From: Pyrocephalus nanus
Lineage: Eukaryota > Chordata > Aves > Passeriformes > Tyrannidae
Direction of reading: 5' to 3'
DNA: 64,000 bases
Assembly (NCBI GenBank): GCA_038380795.1
Contig: CM076268.1
Location: 20,811,001-20,875,000, forward strand
A program made the position numbers and the translations under genes. How positions within the stretch are numbered: position 1 is the stretch's first letter; the number at the start of each line of letters is the position of its first letter. This document shows, piece by piece, positions 1 to 13,773 of the stretch. Below the pieces are notes generated by a model. The model ran no database searches, had not been told where the DNA came from, and saw only the letters and a program-made list of their open reading frames with translations.

Positions 1-698
1 AATTAAACACAGCTCATCATTTCAACAGGCAACATTGTATTCTCTGATAAGATATAGATATTGCCTAGAATAAGGTTTTCCATAAAAATAATAATAATTT
101 ATGAACCTCAAATGCTTTTTATAAGTGCATTATAATGCTGCTTCAACTTTTGTTGTGAATAATAGTACTGACATCATACTAGAATGTTTATCAGCAAATA
201 ACAACAACAACAAAAATGGGAAAGAGATGTTTCAGCAGTAGGGAGACTTTTCCCTTCTATCTCTACTGGTAGAAGAATATCTTTACCTAGCTGGAAAGGG
301 TAACGTAAGCCAGCCCAATGCATAAAGTGTGCCAGGTCTCAAAGGTAAACAGTGAGGAAAATGCTAAGCAATCACTTGGTATGCGATGTCCATGGCTAGC
401 TGTAGAAATATATTCCTCAGATGGGCTGCCTTTTCTGTGATCCCCCTTTTCAAGATTTGATATTATTCCTACCTTAAAAGAACAGAAATAGTCTATGGTT
501 CAGGGCATTCTCTTCCCTTCCATTCTTCAAAGAATTGAGTGGCTCTTCTGACCATTCTTGCCGCATCCACCCTGCAAAAGGAGTTTGAAGAAATTAAAAA
601 AAAAAAACAACAAAACAAAAATAATAAAAAAAATACAACCTGTAGGAGAAGGTAATCTGTGTTGTTGGGGAGAGATTTTAGAAGTGAAATTGTTGAAA

Positions 699-734
699 GA
701 ATGTAGGGTTAGATGGAGGAATGTAGGGTTAGAT
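699..734 (+). repeat. Two copies of a 16-bp block, period 20
   Basis: GAATGTAGGGTTAGAT occurs at 699-714 and again at 719-734, separated by GGAG. It contains TAGGGTTAG, which resembles the telomere repeat register, but only once per copy, so it is not an interstitial telomere array. Confidence 0.8.
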
Positions 735-3700
735 TTAACTGATTACATAGACAAATTGAAGAGCAAAAGTACACACGATGATAGATTTTTTTTTCCCCTT
801 CATTTAGAACTACTTAAGGCTGATTGCTTTGGATCAAATACCAATATATCTTCTGCAGCCTAATTTTTAATATGAAATGCAACTTGAACTGAGCAGATCT
901 GGAAAATTTCTTTTTTCTTTGTATTTCTTTCTACCTATTTTTGACTAAAAGATAGGTAAAGAACAACCCAAAAGATGTGCTGAATCTAAAATTATGTGGA
1001 AATTAGGCAAGAGAACCTAATCTTGTAATAATTTAGACCAAGGCCTATCACCAAATCTCTGACCTGTGGATTCTTACTCAGCACCACTGTCAGACAGGTT
1101 TATTTCTTAGTATTTTCACTTGTAAGACTGAAGTCTTGAAAGCAGTTTGGGAGAGGAGCAAAGCACTTATTCTCTGCTGGGATTTAATTTGCTTGCTGTC
1201 TTGATTTCTGTCAAACACAAAGGAATCTATCTACCTGCAGCAAGCTAAAACATCTTGCAGTGTGAAGGATCTGAGCACAGCAACACTAAACAGAAAAAAA
1301 CAGAAGCAAAACCAGAAATAAAGCAAACGTTGATAAAAAAAGCGTAGAGATTCCTTCATATCTCCTGCATCAAGGAAATTTAAGCTTGTACAGAACTTTA
1401 GTTTTAAGTTCAGACCTATATTGCACAAAGAATAATAAATAGTGGTAAACTTAACACCCAGACTTTGAAATAATATCAGTCATCATCATCATCTTCCTTT
1501 CCATTAAAGGCTAGGAAGGCATTTTGGAACTATCACTGACCTAATATTCCCAGTCCAGCTATTGCACAGATTTTTTTTTTTTTTTTCAAATCTCTTTTTT
1601 GTCAAAGAATAAAGTATCATGGTGTGAGTACTCCCCCTCTCCACCTTAAAATTCAAGCTAAAATAACCTGGGAGGCTTCACTCAATAGCCCAACTCAAAA
1701 CATCCTCTAGGTGGCCTGTATAGAGCTACAGCCCTTTGCTATTCACAAGCCTCCAAAATCTCCATTTCCCACCAGCACAGTCTCTTACACTAATGGGTGG
1801 AAATTTTACACAAAACCTGTATACTGCCAGGGACAGAGTAAAGCAGTAAATCCTTTGAGCAATCTACTTGAAGCTGGGAATGGTAGCTCCTTGTGAGTCC
1901 CAGCCTGTCATGGGTAGCCAGCTTTCAGTACCCAGTTTAGTTCTAGGCCTCTGTTCTTCATGGCAAATTTAAGTGTAATGCCTTGTTCACTCTTCCCCTC
2001 ACTCTTTCAAATACCCAAACTATCAATGTAATTCACACTCTGAAAATCATGACTTTCTAGTCTTCTAAGTAGCCATTATCCCACTGTGGTAAATTAAGTG
2101 CTGTCTACAAACTTTAGACATGGACTTGCCTCCCAACATCCAATCTACCAAGTGGCTTAAGCGAAGATGCCAGTATTAAAGTCCTAGGACAGAGCACAAA
2201 TCCTGCTCTGCTGCCCCTTTGACAGGATGTTTCATTCTAATAAAGGGGCAAAAAGGAAAAGTTGGGGCAGTACTCTTTTATAAGTTATCACAACTCGTTG
2301 ACCAAGACCCTTCAGTTCCTCACATTTGTGTTCTGCTACCTAGTCTACATGTGTCTGAGTCTTAAAACTGATGAGTGAGAAGTAAGCTGTACATACAGAA
2401 TCCCTACGGTTCTGAAATGTTTAGATAATATCAAATCATTGTTCTAGCATTTGAAAGACATACCCTGAGCCACCAGGCTTTCACTGTCACTTGTCTACTG
2501 AATAAGCTGCTCCACTCTGGGAATGTCAGTGCTTTATGCTGAAAATACAAAATATCAACGAGCCACATCTTTATGACATATACCTCATACACATAAAGAA
2601 ATACTGCTGTTTTATTTGGGATACCTTTAATGACCAAGCTGTGAGCCAAGCTTCCTCTGTAGCTTTCAAGGCAGTTTCAGACAAAAAGCAAAGCTCATTA
2701 TTTTGAGACTCTTAAAATTAAGTGAGTGTCACACAGTCTAACACCAAGCCATGAATCTGGAACAGAAATTCTGGTGTTATGACTTCTGGTCTGAGGTCCT
2801 GTGCACCAAATGCTTCCATCATGGGACACTGACTGCAAGGTGTAATAATTTCTCTTAACACAAATTAAGAAATCTGTCCTTTTATACCCATGAATTACCT
2901 TGAAAACTCCCTTCATTATCTCCAAGCCATTAAAATAATCACAGTTTTATTTTGCAACCACAGCACTTCTGTTAGTTGTTAAACTAGTGCTTTCCTCTGG
3001 GATTGCACAGTATTTTAGGAAACCTATCTGTACAAAAGCCTTTGTCTGAGAAAGTTTATCAATAGAAACCATATCTATGACAAATCAATAAACATTTAAA
3101 ACAGGTAATATGGTGCAGCTGAAGGAGGGAGATAAGAGCTTCCACCTAAGGATTATGGATATGAACCTGGTTGTGTTAAACACTGATATAGATTGTGACT
3201 ACTGGGGTATTTAGAATACTGTCTTTATGCTTCGACTGTTTCGAGACCATTTCTAACAAATAAGCACCTTCCTTATTTAGCTGGCACCTTGCTTGACTGA
3301 CCCTGATGGGGGGGACAAAGGAAACGAGACGGAGTATCATTTAGCACACACCCTTCAGAAGTCATGAGAGGATAACAGCATTGGGGACTACTGTGCAAAG
3401 CCTGGGGGCACTGATTTATACTGGATGGCAATGATGAATCTCCTGTGCCAAGGCAGTCTGATTGCCATTATTACCCAGAAGCTTTGGGACAGATTTTTCT
3501 CCTCTGCATATTAACTAAGGGAATATATGCAAATGTAAGAAGTATTAAGACTATCAGTCATACAGGTTGACTTAATAAATAAATTTGGACATGGCATCAG
3601 AACCATTCCTGCTTTAATGGCTGCAGCAACCATTTTAAGAACATTGCCATGGGCCATTCTATCACACTGCATACAAGAAGTGTACTCTGGCTTTTTCTTC

Positions 3701-4212
3701 CAACAAGAACTTCACTGTGATTGATTTAAGGACACATTCACTAGCAATTTTGATAGTCAGACACAATCACAGTCCAAGGTATGTACAAATATAAGCCTGC
3801 CAAGTACATTCTTGTTTGAAAACCCATGTTTGTATTTACGTACATCTGCATATTCTTGTTTCAAAGCCAAACAGTGCATTATGTGAAAATCACTATACTT
3901 TGTGAGCATCATCTTCTGGTGATAGTTGAAGCTACACAGATTAAAGACATTGCTCTGCCTTCCACTGTGTATTTAATTTGCCTAACTGTTAGCTGTTATA
4001 ATAAACAGATCGTAATGAATGTGGTCTTGGAAAAACTTAATCCATTTCCCTGTTATTTCATTGCAGCTTGAGTCTGTAAAAGGTGCTTGGTGGCTATGAA
4101 AAATTAACTGCATATAGTAGAGAAAGACTAGCTTCCTAATGCTCCAAAATAATAGAGAAACACACCCTTCATGAATGGGATATATCAAGAGAGTTATCCT
4201 ATGCCCCTGTAT

Positions 4213-4287
4213 CCCATGCAAATACATGTATCCCTCTGTATCCATGCAAATACACTCTATGGCAAGACAACAGTGCCATAGAGAGTA
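4213..4287 (+). repeat. Duplicated octamer block and adjoining inverted repeat
   Basis: ATGCAAAT occurs at 4216-4223 and 4244-4251, exactly 28 bp apart, within a partly duplicated block (TGTATCC(C)ATGCAAATAC). Overlapping the second copy is an inverted repeat. The left arm is 4251-4264 (TACACTCTATGGCA) and the right arm 4274-4287 (TGCCATAGAGAGTA), with one mismatch in 14 and a 9-nt loop. Confidence 0.75.
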
Positions 4288-4466
4288 TTGCAGCAGAATC
4301 AGAAAGAGGTTGTACTCTATATGGTTTGCAGAAAATGGCAGATGTTAATTTGAATGTACTTTTCATATAAACAGAAAGTTTATATGATAGAGGGTAATGG
4401 TCTAGAGAGAGATGTTTTAGAAGAACTACTGTCAGTGACAGAAATCGTACACACTGGATTTTATAG

Positions 4467-4790
4467 ATTAACCTTCAAAAGTTCATAGAAGAAATTGTAA
4501 TACAAAAGCATCACCTTGGCAAAGGGAATGATGATCTGATGGCTACTGTGGAGAGCAACCTTCAACCTCAAGGTACTGCTCTTGCCATTGATGCCAACAT
4601 TTTTGATAGAGCAGTATTTATGAACATGTTGAAACCTGATGCTAGCAACACATTTAATGACTATGCTCTGAAATATTTTGTCATACCTTTGAGCCAGAGA
4701 AGCAGGCCTGTAGGCTAAGCTGTTTCTGCTGACAGAAGTCTCAAGTCTCAGATGAGAAGCAGGAAAGGAGAGGGTGTCAAAAAGTTTTCC
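4467..4790 (+). pseudogene. Decayed fragment of an uncharacterised multi-copy animal protein family
   Basis: One reading frame stays open from 4467 to 4715, has one stop at 4716, and then continues in the same frame to a stop near 4788. It includes ALAIDANIFDRAVFMNMLKP and then DASNTFNDYA, followed by the basic stretch SLKSQMRSRKGEGVKKFSKP. These match, in order and spacing, a motif series (I-D-G-A-x-x-V-N-M-L-K-P, T-F-x-D-Y-A, S-L-K-S-x-x-R-x-K-R-G-K-G-V) that I recall from unnamed multi-copy proteins of fish, cnidarians and molluscs. Weak coding-like sequence may continue with frame changes to about 5060. No start codon, promoter or splice sites support expression. The family's function is unknown to me. 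Confidence 0.5.
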
Positions 4791-7700
4791 AAACCTCTAG
4801 CACCAAGATAGCAACAGCCCTGGGCCAACACGTTACAAGTTACATGCTGAGCAAGGCCCTGATGAGTTTATGTGCATGATACTGGCAGCTGAGTTTCCTT
4901 CACCCTCAGAACATGAATGGATTGAGAGCGCACTGAGAAAGGCCCCTTTAAAAGCAAGTATTTGACAACACTGAGTTGCATTCCCCACGGGCCCCAATGG
5001 TACATTCAAAGCATGTGGTGAAATTACAAAAGACTTTATTGTTTCCTTATTCATTTTACGCCATCCACTCCTGTAAATTTTTTTCCTATCCTTTCTATAT
5101 GTTCATTAAGTTGTATATATTCTTAAAACATAACAATATGTAATAAGTACACATACACCAATCTGAGTTACTGCTATTAGGAAAGAGAAAAAATAGTCAA
5201 CTTACCATTAAAGAGCAAAAATGCATTGGCGACATGCTACACAACATGTTAATTCTAAAAATCAACAAACAAATTAACAAATTCACAAACTTAACCCATT
5301 GCAATTCATTGCTTCAGCTTTTAGGAACACTTAAACAGGAATATAAGCATATTAAAAAAAAAAAAAAGTTGCTGAGATGTGTTAGCAGGATAAATAGTCA
5401 GTACTGGGACAACATCAGGACTCGGATTTTAGGCAAACCACCACTGGCACCATGGAAAGGTCTAGCAGAAATTTCAGATTTTAGTGTCTTTACTAGCTGA
5501 CATTCTAAAACTGTTGCAAACTTAAGGCTTCATCATGAAACCATGAACTTTTCATAAGTTCTGAGGGTTGTTTTCTTTATTGTGCTTAGGCAGAGTAATC
5601 ATAGTAAGGGCCTATAAAGATCCAGTGTCACTTCGAATCTTGCTAAGCTCTTAGCCTCAATGACATTAATCAACAGTAAGCTCTATTCCTTAATTATTAT
5701 TAATTAATGCTGTTTGGAAAAAATATTTCCTTTATGGCTACTTCAGCACATTTCTTTGTGTTTTGTTGTTGTTGCTCTATCTTTGCTGCAGCAGCCAGAC
5801 ATATTACAAATCTTGAAGAACCATATAATTAAGCAACTTGGGGATTGGAACCAACTGAATAGCTCAAAGCAACAATGCATCACTGGAACATGCAAATAGA
5901 TTTATATCACCTATATGAAGCATATTTTATTTAAAGAAAAATAGACCCAATCTCTGTCTTGTGGTGAACTCCAATTAAACTCATGAGCTTAACCTCAATT
6001 TACGTATTAAAATAGATTCCTAGGGATATGTTATCAATAGAGATCTGACCTGATCTCTCTTTAAAATAATCACCATGTAACCAGTTTCTGTGCAAAACCG
6101 GAAGTCAGTCTCTTTCTGGCTGTAAAAAGCAGCTCCGTATTAAATTAACGGGCGCCTTTGACTTCTCAGACTTTGGAGGTTGTGTCTGTGTGTGGTCTGT
6201 TCACTCTGAAGTATGACCAGCAACTCGTGTGTGTCTTACACATTTGCTCAACAGCCACAAGTGGCCCAAAGTATGGTCTGCCACACATGGCAATGATTAA
6301 TGGGGGCTGAGAAGTAAATAAACTGCCCAAGTTGTGAGGGGAGCTTTCAAAGGGAATGGAAGAGAACAAAGCATCCCTTAAGTTTGATGATGCGTTCACA
6401 ACTCACTGTAGGAGTACATGAAGAGATAGTGCCTACTGGTAGAAGCAAAAGAAAATAAATTAGACAAATACATTATGGCCAGGATTTATAATGCAATAAA
6501 AATGAAGAATATCATATCTGGAAAGGTCATAATAAAAGCATCAGCTTCCTGGTAATTCTCAAACAGCAAGGGCTACTAGACTATTAGAGAAAGCTTTAAA
6601 CAGCAATTGAAAAAAATTAATGGGAGAGCAAAAAAAATAGTATCCCTTATGTTATACCATAGAGTTGCGTTGTTACTTTGCAGATTGCATCTTTCACCCA
6701 CAAATACCTACAAGTTGTATGTGAAATATATGTACGAGAACACAGAGCTGTGAACAGCAATATCTGCCATGATATGAATGTCATAGCTGACAAGATAAGT
6801 AGGATTAGGACTTAATTTTGTGTTAATAAACTTGAGTATTGGCCCTTTTCCCAGGGTTAGGCTGCAGGGCTCTGAAGTTGCTCAAGATGCCAGCAGCCTC
6901 ATGAGGAAAATATGAGACAAAAGAACACCTTAGCCCAGGGTGGGGATTAGCAGTCTTCAAGTTTTCTTGACCATGGTCTTTTTCCTCCTGCCATATCCCT
7001 TTTCTGTTTATTGGCAAGAGTTATGTTTATCTGTGCATATGAATGGAGGAAAATATGAGACTTCAAATTTGCTGAGTTTGCTTGCCATACTGCCAGCAGG
7101 GCAGTGCAGCCCAGCCCTATGGCACTGCCATCCCACACAGCCCCCTCAAGTCTAGAGAAAAAAATGTGGGAACTGTAAAGCAGCAATCAAGCCTAAGGCC
7201 TCTTCTAGGGACCCCCAAGGTGCTGCTGACCAGTCTCTGGGCTCCTTCAAAACAGAAGGAAATATCTCATCTTTCTACAGAGATTGGACTATGATCTATG
7301 TCAGACTGGACCAAGCACAAAACACTAGGTAATTTCCTGTTGATTCCAAGTTTTCTCTGGGATGGGGGCACAAGGCACCATTCATTTACTCATGTCATCC
7401 AATGCACTGATGTGTCTCAGGAGAGATGGAATTATAAACCTGCCTGAAGCAGGCTGCCTTCCTAAGGAGCAAAACTAGAACTAACCTGAGATGAGCAAGC
7501 TTTCACACAACCTTGGTTTCCACTTTTTTCTGCTTGAAAATCCCTGTACGGCAACATCTATGAGTTATATATATTACAGGTGAGCTTCTCAATACATCAG
7601 AGCCTACACTATTTCACTATTTCTGTTAGTGGCTGTGATAAGAAGGATGAGGCTATCCAGTCCCAGGATTTGAAGCATTCAGTTCCAGAATTATATAAAA

Positions 7701-10700
7701 GTCAAAGAAAATGACCAAAGTAATAGCTGTTTTCTACATTTTTTTTCTATTAACATTTTCAATTAGCTGTATGTTTTTAGCTCTTTGGCTCCTTTCCTCT
7801 ACCTGGACTGCATTTATTGGTTAAATCTGAGTATGATGCCACAGAAATAATGTCTTAATGCATAGGACAGGGCTAGAACAGCAATATATACTCATACTTG
7901 TATATATACTCTCAGGTCACTGCTAGGCTGAGAAAATACTCGCATGCTGCTCTCTGGTTCTGTGACACAAGCAGAGCTCTTTTAGTGAATTATGATATTG
8001 CATTAATTCATTCCAGGTCCAACTGTAAGCCAGCACAGCTACAGTTCCATTTTGATGTTCTGAACTTTGCACATATAATAAATCATTGTGGCAGCACAGG
8101 ATTTATGTGAACAATTCCTCATACATTTATACAAATTCATACACCTATCAAAGGCTGTCTTGTTTTTCAGCTCACTTCAGACACCACCTGCAACAGCTTG
8201 TTGAGTTTCAGGATCTGACACGTTCATTGGGTCAATTTATGCAATGAGAGATTCAGTAGGACCAAAGATTCACAGGATCTGCTGGAAAAATGCTTAACAC
8301 GGAGACAAATTGTTACTTCCTTGTTCACCCTTCACAGCCCCAAACACACTCACTCGGCTCATGTACTGGAATCAGTTACAGTAATCTGCTCATCTTGACT
8401 GTCCCCACATTTTAGGGCATTCACCATGTCCCAGTTACATTGGCATGGCAATTTCAAGCAAGCAGAAGAACCAAATACTTATTTAGCAAAGCTAATAGAA
8501 GAAAGAAATACCTCCTGGCCCAGAGTTATGCTGAACAAAAGGGACAGGACAGGATTTTTAGAGAAGCTCAGGGCAATTAAAAATTCGCTAAGTGACTTCA
8601 TCTTTTTTTAAAAAATGCAAGCTGTAATTAATTCAAAGAACATACCAGTTAATATATTTGGATGTCATTACTCAGACTTATAAAAGTAGGAGCCTAAATC
8701 AAGCTCCTGAACCCATACTGAGGCATTGAAGTAAGCATCCTGGTTTGCAAAAGTGCTGAATACCAGCCACTCCCACTGACTCAACGAATGTGCTCAGCAC
8801 CTTGCTAGCAAATCAGGCTCAAATTAGAGCACTGACATGAACCTATTAATCAGCCAAGTCTCAAACCAAAAAAAAGCTCATCAGGGGAAGCAAGGAATGA
8901 AGAAAAATTAAGACTACAGGGAAGAGTGAAGAGATTGCTCTGCAAAGGCAGCTTTAGATTGCTACAAGAGATTTTTCTTCAGAAGTTTGACATTACTAAT
9001 GTATGTAACATAAAACAGTTCCACAAACAGAAGCTCTTTGCTAGAGTCTGCTTCAACAACAGTAACACCAGTTTCGTATAATGCACAGTGTATCCCCAGA
9101 GATTTGCACTAAATCAAGTTGACAAGAAAATCAAGACAGAAACCATGCAGAAGAGCTTTGAAAAATAAATCAAAAAGGCTGTGCTGATTCTGCAGCACAG
9201 CTCTGTGCATAGATAAGACAGCTTTCTCCAAAGCCATCTCGGATTGCTGCTAGGACATGTGAAAATGTAGAGGCAGGCTAGGTACAATAAAGATTACATG
9301 TCCTCTATGGCTATGAAAAAAGAAATAATCTTCACTTACACCTTGGTAATTCTGTCATAACTACTTCAGCACTACTACTGCTTCAGTGCAGGCAGGATTG
9401 GGCCCCTGTTTCTGAATACAGCATGTTCCTCTAAAATGTTTGATTTACCACTAAATAACCTTTATGCTGACTAGACACAGGTTTTCCCAAACAAGGTCTC
9501 TTCTGATTTATATAACATATTTTCTTTACACAGATTTATCCAATTACATATTTTCCTATCTTGCCTTAATATGTTTTTATAAAAGGGTAAAGATTTGGTC
9601 TCTTTCCAGAGACACATGGCAGCCATAAAGCTTTCCTATTGTATCCATTGAGAAGTTTCTGGGGCAGAGTCCTCCCAAATGAGATACATCTGCCTGAAAA
9701 TTCTCTGTCACACTGTGCCCCATTCTCAGCCACCAGTGCTGAGGGTCTAGCCCCATGAAAGAGGGTATGTACCAAAAATGTCAAAGCTCTGGTGCACCCT
9801 GAGGGCTGTGAAAGACACAGAAACTCAGAAAAGCTTCAAGGTTACCCTGAGTCAGATAGCAGCTTGTCTAGCTCCGAAGTTTATCGGTTATTTAAGTCAC
9901 CAAAGTCCTATCAGTCTTCAGCTGGATCGGTCATTCTGGCCTACATATTTTTGTAGATATGTCCTCTTCTGTAAGTAATTCAATACCATCTTGTTTCAAC
10001 AAATATGCACGTCAAACATATTATTATTTCCCGATGTATTTTTCACAAAGCTCTAGATCTATTTTGCGCCTTTTATTCATTATTTTAGGCAGTTCCCACC
10101 CCAGACTCTGCATTCCATGTTCCCAAGACAACAAATCGAGTGACTAAGGGAAAAATGTATAAAAGAAGGTGGCATGAATAACAATGAAGATGGGTGTGCT
10201 CACATAAATCAGCAGTCACCATGGTCACAGATGGCCTCCAGCTTCAAGACTGCCAGGTGACAGTGATTTGTAGGCAGTGCAGCAAAAACAGGCCTTGAAG
10301 GGATTTTGGAGGACAGTCAGGGGTAGTTGAAGTTTGGCAGAAGAGTTTACAGAAAAATAAGGAGATAAATGTTGTTGGAATAAAACAAAGACACTGGAAA
10401 TCAGGTATTGCAATAACTAGTGAATAAAGTCTTAGCAAAGAAAAAGAAAATGCTCCTTCAGGTTTGTTTAAGTACCAATATTTGGAATTTTTTAGAATGA
10501 AACATAATTTTTTGCTTAGTTTTAAGTGTCCAGCTTTTACTACTTTAACACGCTTGTTGGGTTTTTCACTTGGAGAAAATGCAAACACAGTCTAAAAACA
10601 TTAAGAGCTTTCACTGGAAGATCGGTGAAAGGCTGAGTATATTACTAAATTGTTAAGAAACAAGGTGCAGGGGAAATCGATCTGATAGAACAGATACAAT

Positions 10701-13134
10701 TTGTATCCCTGCTTAAGCTGATAGTATCTTTCATCTCTGGCCTGTTTCAGTAGTTCTTACTGAATCACTGGTCATGTTACTAGTAAAATCTTTTGGAGCA
10801 AGTTTTGTAGGCTTTCTCCCTAAATTAACTGATACACTTAAGAAATAACAGACAAGCTTCTGGTAATGTCAGGTTCCTAAGCCTTTGACAGAAACACTCC
10901 ATCATTGCCAGCAGATTTTCCCTTCTCTGACTCTCTAATACAAACACCTGAATATGCCATTTAAATTAGTAGTAACATAACTAGAGAGGATAGCACAGTC
11001 TTGAGTAAGATGTGGACATGTTCAGACAAGGAACAAACAGGAGCCTAAATCTGATGTTTCCAATAAGCATCATTCTAGAACAAATTTGCAAGCCTGGATC
11101 CCAGCCTGTTTAGGTCCTGACAGAGACCATGGATTTCATTGGCATCTGAGAGGGATCAAAAAGAGGGAGCACTTGAAAAGACCATTTAATTATTATTGCA
11201 AACCATTATTCAGTTTCTCTGTATATCAGCAGAGAAAAAGAAGGAGGAAAAAAACCAAACCCAGAGCTGTTCATTGATTTCCTTAGATTTCTAGAAAACC
11301 AAAGAGAAATTTCACACCTTCCTCAGTGCCTGTAGTGAGGGCATGTACTCAAGCATAAAACATTACAGTTTTTAGGAGCCACTCACTGGCTCATTGACTT
11401 CTGTCAGTATTATGCTAATCTACAGAACCAGCTCTTTCTTTGCAACAGAAAGATTCTGCTTTTGGACATGCATCTGACTTGGGAAAGTGGCTATTTAGAG
11501 CCTGAGTGGAGTGTTACTATTCATAGAGAAACTTCAAATAAGCTCACTGTACTTGAAATGTATATACTGTACAACTGTTACCTAAAAAAAACAAACCAAC
11601 AAAACCCAACAACAAACTCAATCAAAGAAGAGAAAGAGTGCCTAACTGGTTAGAAGGACTTTTCCACTAGCAGATATCTGGTGTAGCAGATGTTACTTAA
11701 TGACCAAGCCTAACGCCAGCACCTTTAATGTGGAAGATGTTACAGATCACTGTGTTGGTCTGTTGCCAGCGGGGGGAAGCAGGAGCTCCCCAGGAGGATG
11801 CCAAACCAAAGGCTGCTCTCCCAGGAAGGCAGGGGGACACAGGAGGTCCCTGATCCTCTTGGTGCGTCCAAACTGATGCTGAGCACTTTGCAGATGCTGT
11901 GCAAGGTTCATAGAAAAGCTGGAACGAGGCCAAAACTGTAATGCAATCGATGTATCCATGCAGTCAATCTGAACATTAGCTATTATTTCCTCCTCTCTCA
12001 GCTATTTTGGGTTTGTGTCAGACAGGAGTTTGGACATGGCTAGTAATTTTTCCAATTGTAGACTATAAAATCCAGGAACCAGTTGAGAGCAGGTTTCTCT
12101 TACTAGGACCAAAAATAAACTAAATTTGCGGTTCATAAGGTCTGCAAAATCCTGACCCAAATCTTGCCAAAAGCTTACAAAATTCAAATGTCATTTTCTT
12201 GGTATATCCCTAACAGAGACGAGGAAACTAAAGCTGTGCAAACCACGTGAAGAGTCTTGGCAAACCAGTTCTGTTACTTCCTGAGAAGGTCAGGACATAG
12301 TTGCAGAGTGTGTAGTTGATCCAAAGCTGCTAGGCCATGAAAAGGTGGGGCTGTCACTAGCAGAACTACATTTAGTGGGAGGTGTCATGCAGCATGATGA
12401 TGGTATAATTTAATATATTATTAATATTATTACAAAAAATTATTATTGTTTGTAACAACAGATAGGACTACACTAATAATTCCTATTTCTGCTCTCTCCT
12501 ATTCTGTTAATGCTCATTCATAAATCAGAAAAGTACGATTATTCTGAAAATATTGCTGCTTTATTTCCAAAAATGCATATTTTTAAACCAGGTTCTCTGT
12601 ACCTCCCCGTATTTATACACTAGAGGTAATATCCATTGGAAATATATATAAAATGGAATTGTCTACTAATAAAATAATTGTGCATTAAGATAATATGTAA
12701 CTCTTTTGAATGTAAATGCTAAATGTACTCCACCTTCTGGCTTGGTAAATTTGTCTTTCTTTAGGAGTATCTCAAATGATATATCAGTGACCTGAAAGTA
12801 AATAAAAGTTATTCTGTCTCCTCTTTTCCATGAATGATGCTGTTTCTGTAAAGACATGAAAATTATCTTGCTGGAGTGTGCAAAGATGCTGGGACACTTA
12901 TTGCCGTTTTGGTCAATTTTGACAACACTGATTGGATTCTGGTGTGAGCACTCAAAGTGCTATCAGCTGAATGCTGTGCTAATTAACCATGTTTGTCACC
13001 ATGCAATGGTGTAACTGAAGTCTCCCAGCATCGGCATTTTCTTAGTGAAGACTGAAATACATGCCTTGGCCTGATCTTTGTACCAAACTCCACGGTGTGA
13101 AAAAATGGCCCAGTACAGAAACAACCCTGTCTAG
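4791..13134. other. AT-rich sequence without recognised gene
   Basis: There is a 13-A run at 5354-5366 and an AT-rich patch at 12410-12480. All open frames are short (up to 114 codons) and match nothing I know. Possible further remnant of the pseudogene up to about 5060 is too degraded to call. Confidence 0.65.
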
Positions 13135-13773
13135 TCTAGCACTAGAGCACTGTTACAGAAAATCTTTAGGAGCCTACAAGCCAGGTGGAATGGATGTTTT
13201 CCTTCAAAGCCCTACAAGCCCTTCCTGGTCTTCAATTTCCCTCTCCTCTGTCTGCTATGTACTGTGGGGTTTGCTTTGCTTTCTATGTCTCTTGAGGACA
13301 GGACAGCAGCAGAGGTGATTCGATCTCTCTCGTGGCAGTCCTCCCACCATCATGTATTGTATTTCCCTATTGTCACTGACTTGCATTCTAGTTTTAGGCA
13401 AGTCCCCTTGCCCCATGCTCATTTCTCTTCCATAGTTCACAAGAAAAAAGATGGGATGAAAATTACTGTCTTACAGACCTTCAAGTTGGACTTGGCCTGG
13501 CACAGCATCTCTCAAATGAAGGCACCAGAAACCTTGTGCCAGACCAGCACAGTTTTGAGTAAGTGCTACTGTTGTTGTCAGGACTCTATCCACTGTGCAC
13601 TTTCTGTAGCCACACGTGCTGTCACAGCAAAAGTGTGTTTGGAAACCTCTGATCTATCATGGATCGATCTGCATTACAAAGTGTTTCATAACAAATGCTT
13701 ACAGGAATTAAATACCAGAATATGTGTGAGCATCATATCGCAGTTTACTACCAAAATAATTATGTGGCTTTAA
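13135..13773 (+). other. Unusually long open frame of unknown meaning
   Basis: This frame has no stop for 213 codons, in DNA of roughly 40-45% GC. The first ATG is at 13285, giving 163 residues. The product is rich in Ser, Cys, Leu and His and shows no domain, signal peptide or repeat that I recognise. No clear Kozak start or CpG promoter is near. A rough estimate for this AT-rich 45 kb is that a stretch this long is uncommon but not impossible by chance. It may be an exon, an old coding remnant, or nothing. Confidence 0.2.

Larger units (their letters stand above)
1..4466. other. AT-rich sequence without recognised gene
   Basis: Nothing beyond the 16-T run at 1571-1586, the small direct repeat near 700 and the octamer/inverted repeat near 4250. 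The short open frames are at chance length. Confidence 0.7.

Noticed and set aside
699..734. Telomere-like TAGGGTTAG in a short duplication
   Set aside because: Only one hexamer register per copy; not an interstitial telomeric array.
6902..7062. GAGGAAAATATGAGAC present twice, about 145 bp apart
   Set aside because: Flanking sequence is unrelated; a 16-bp match in low-complexity context is probably chance.
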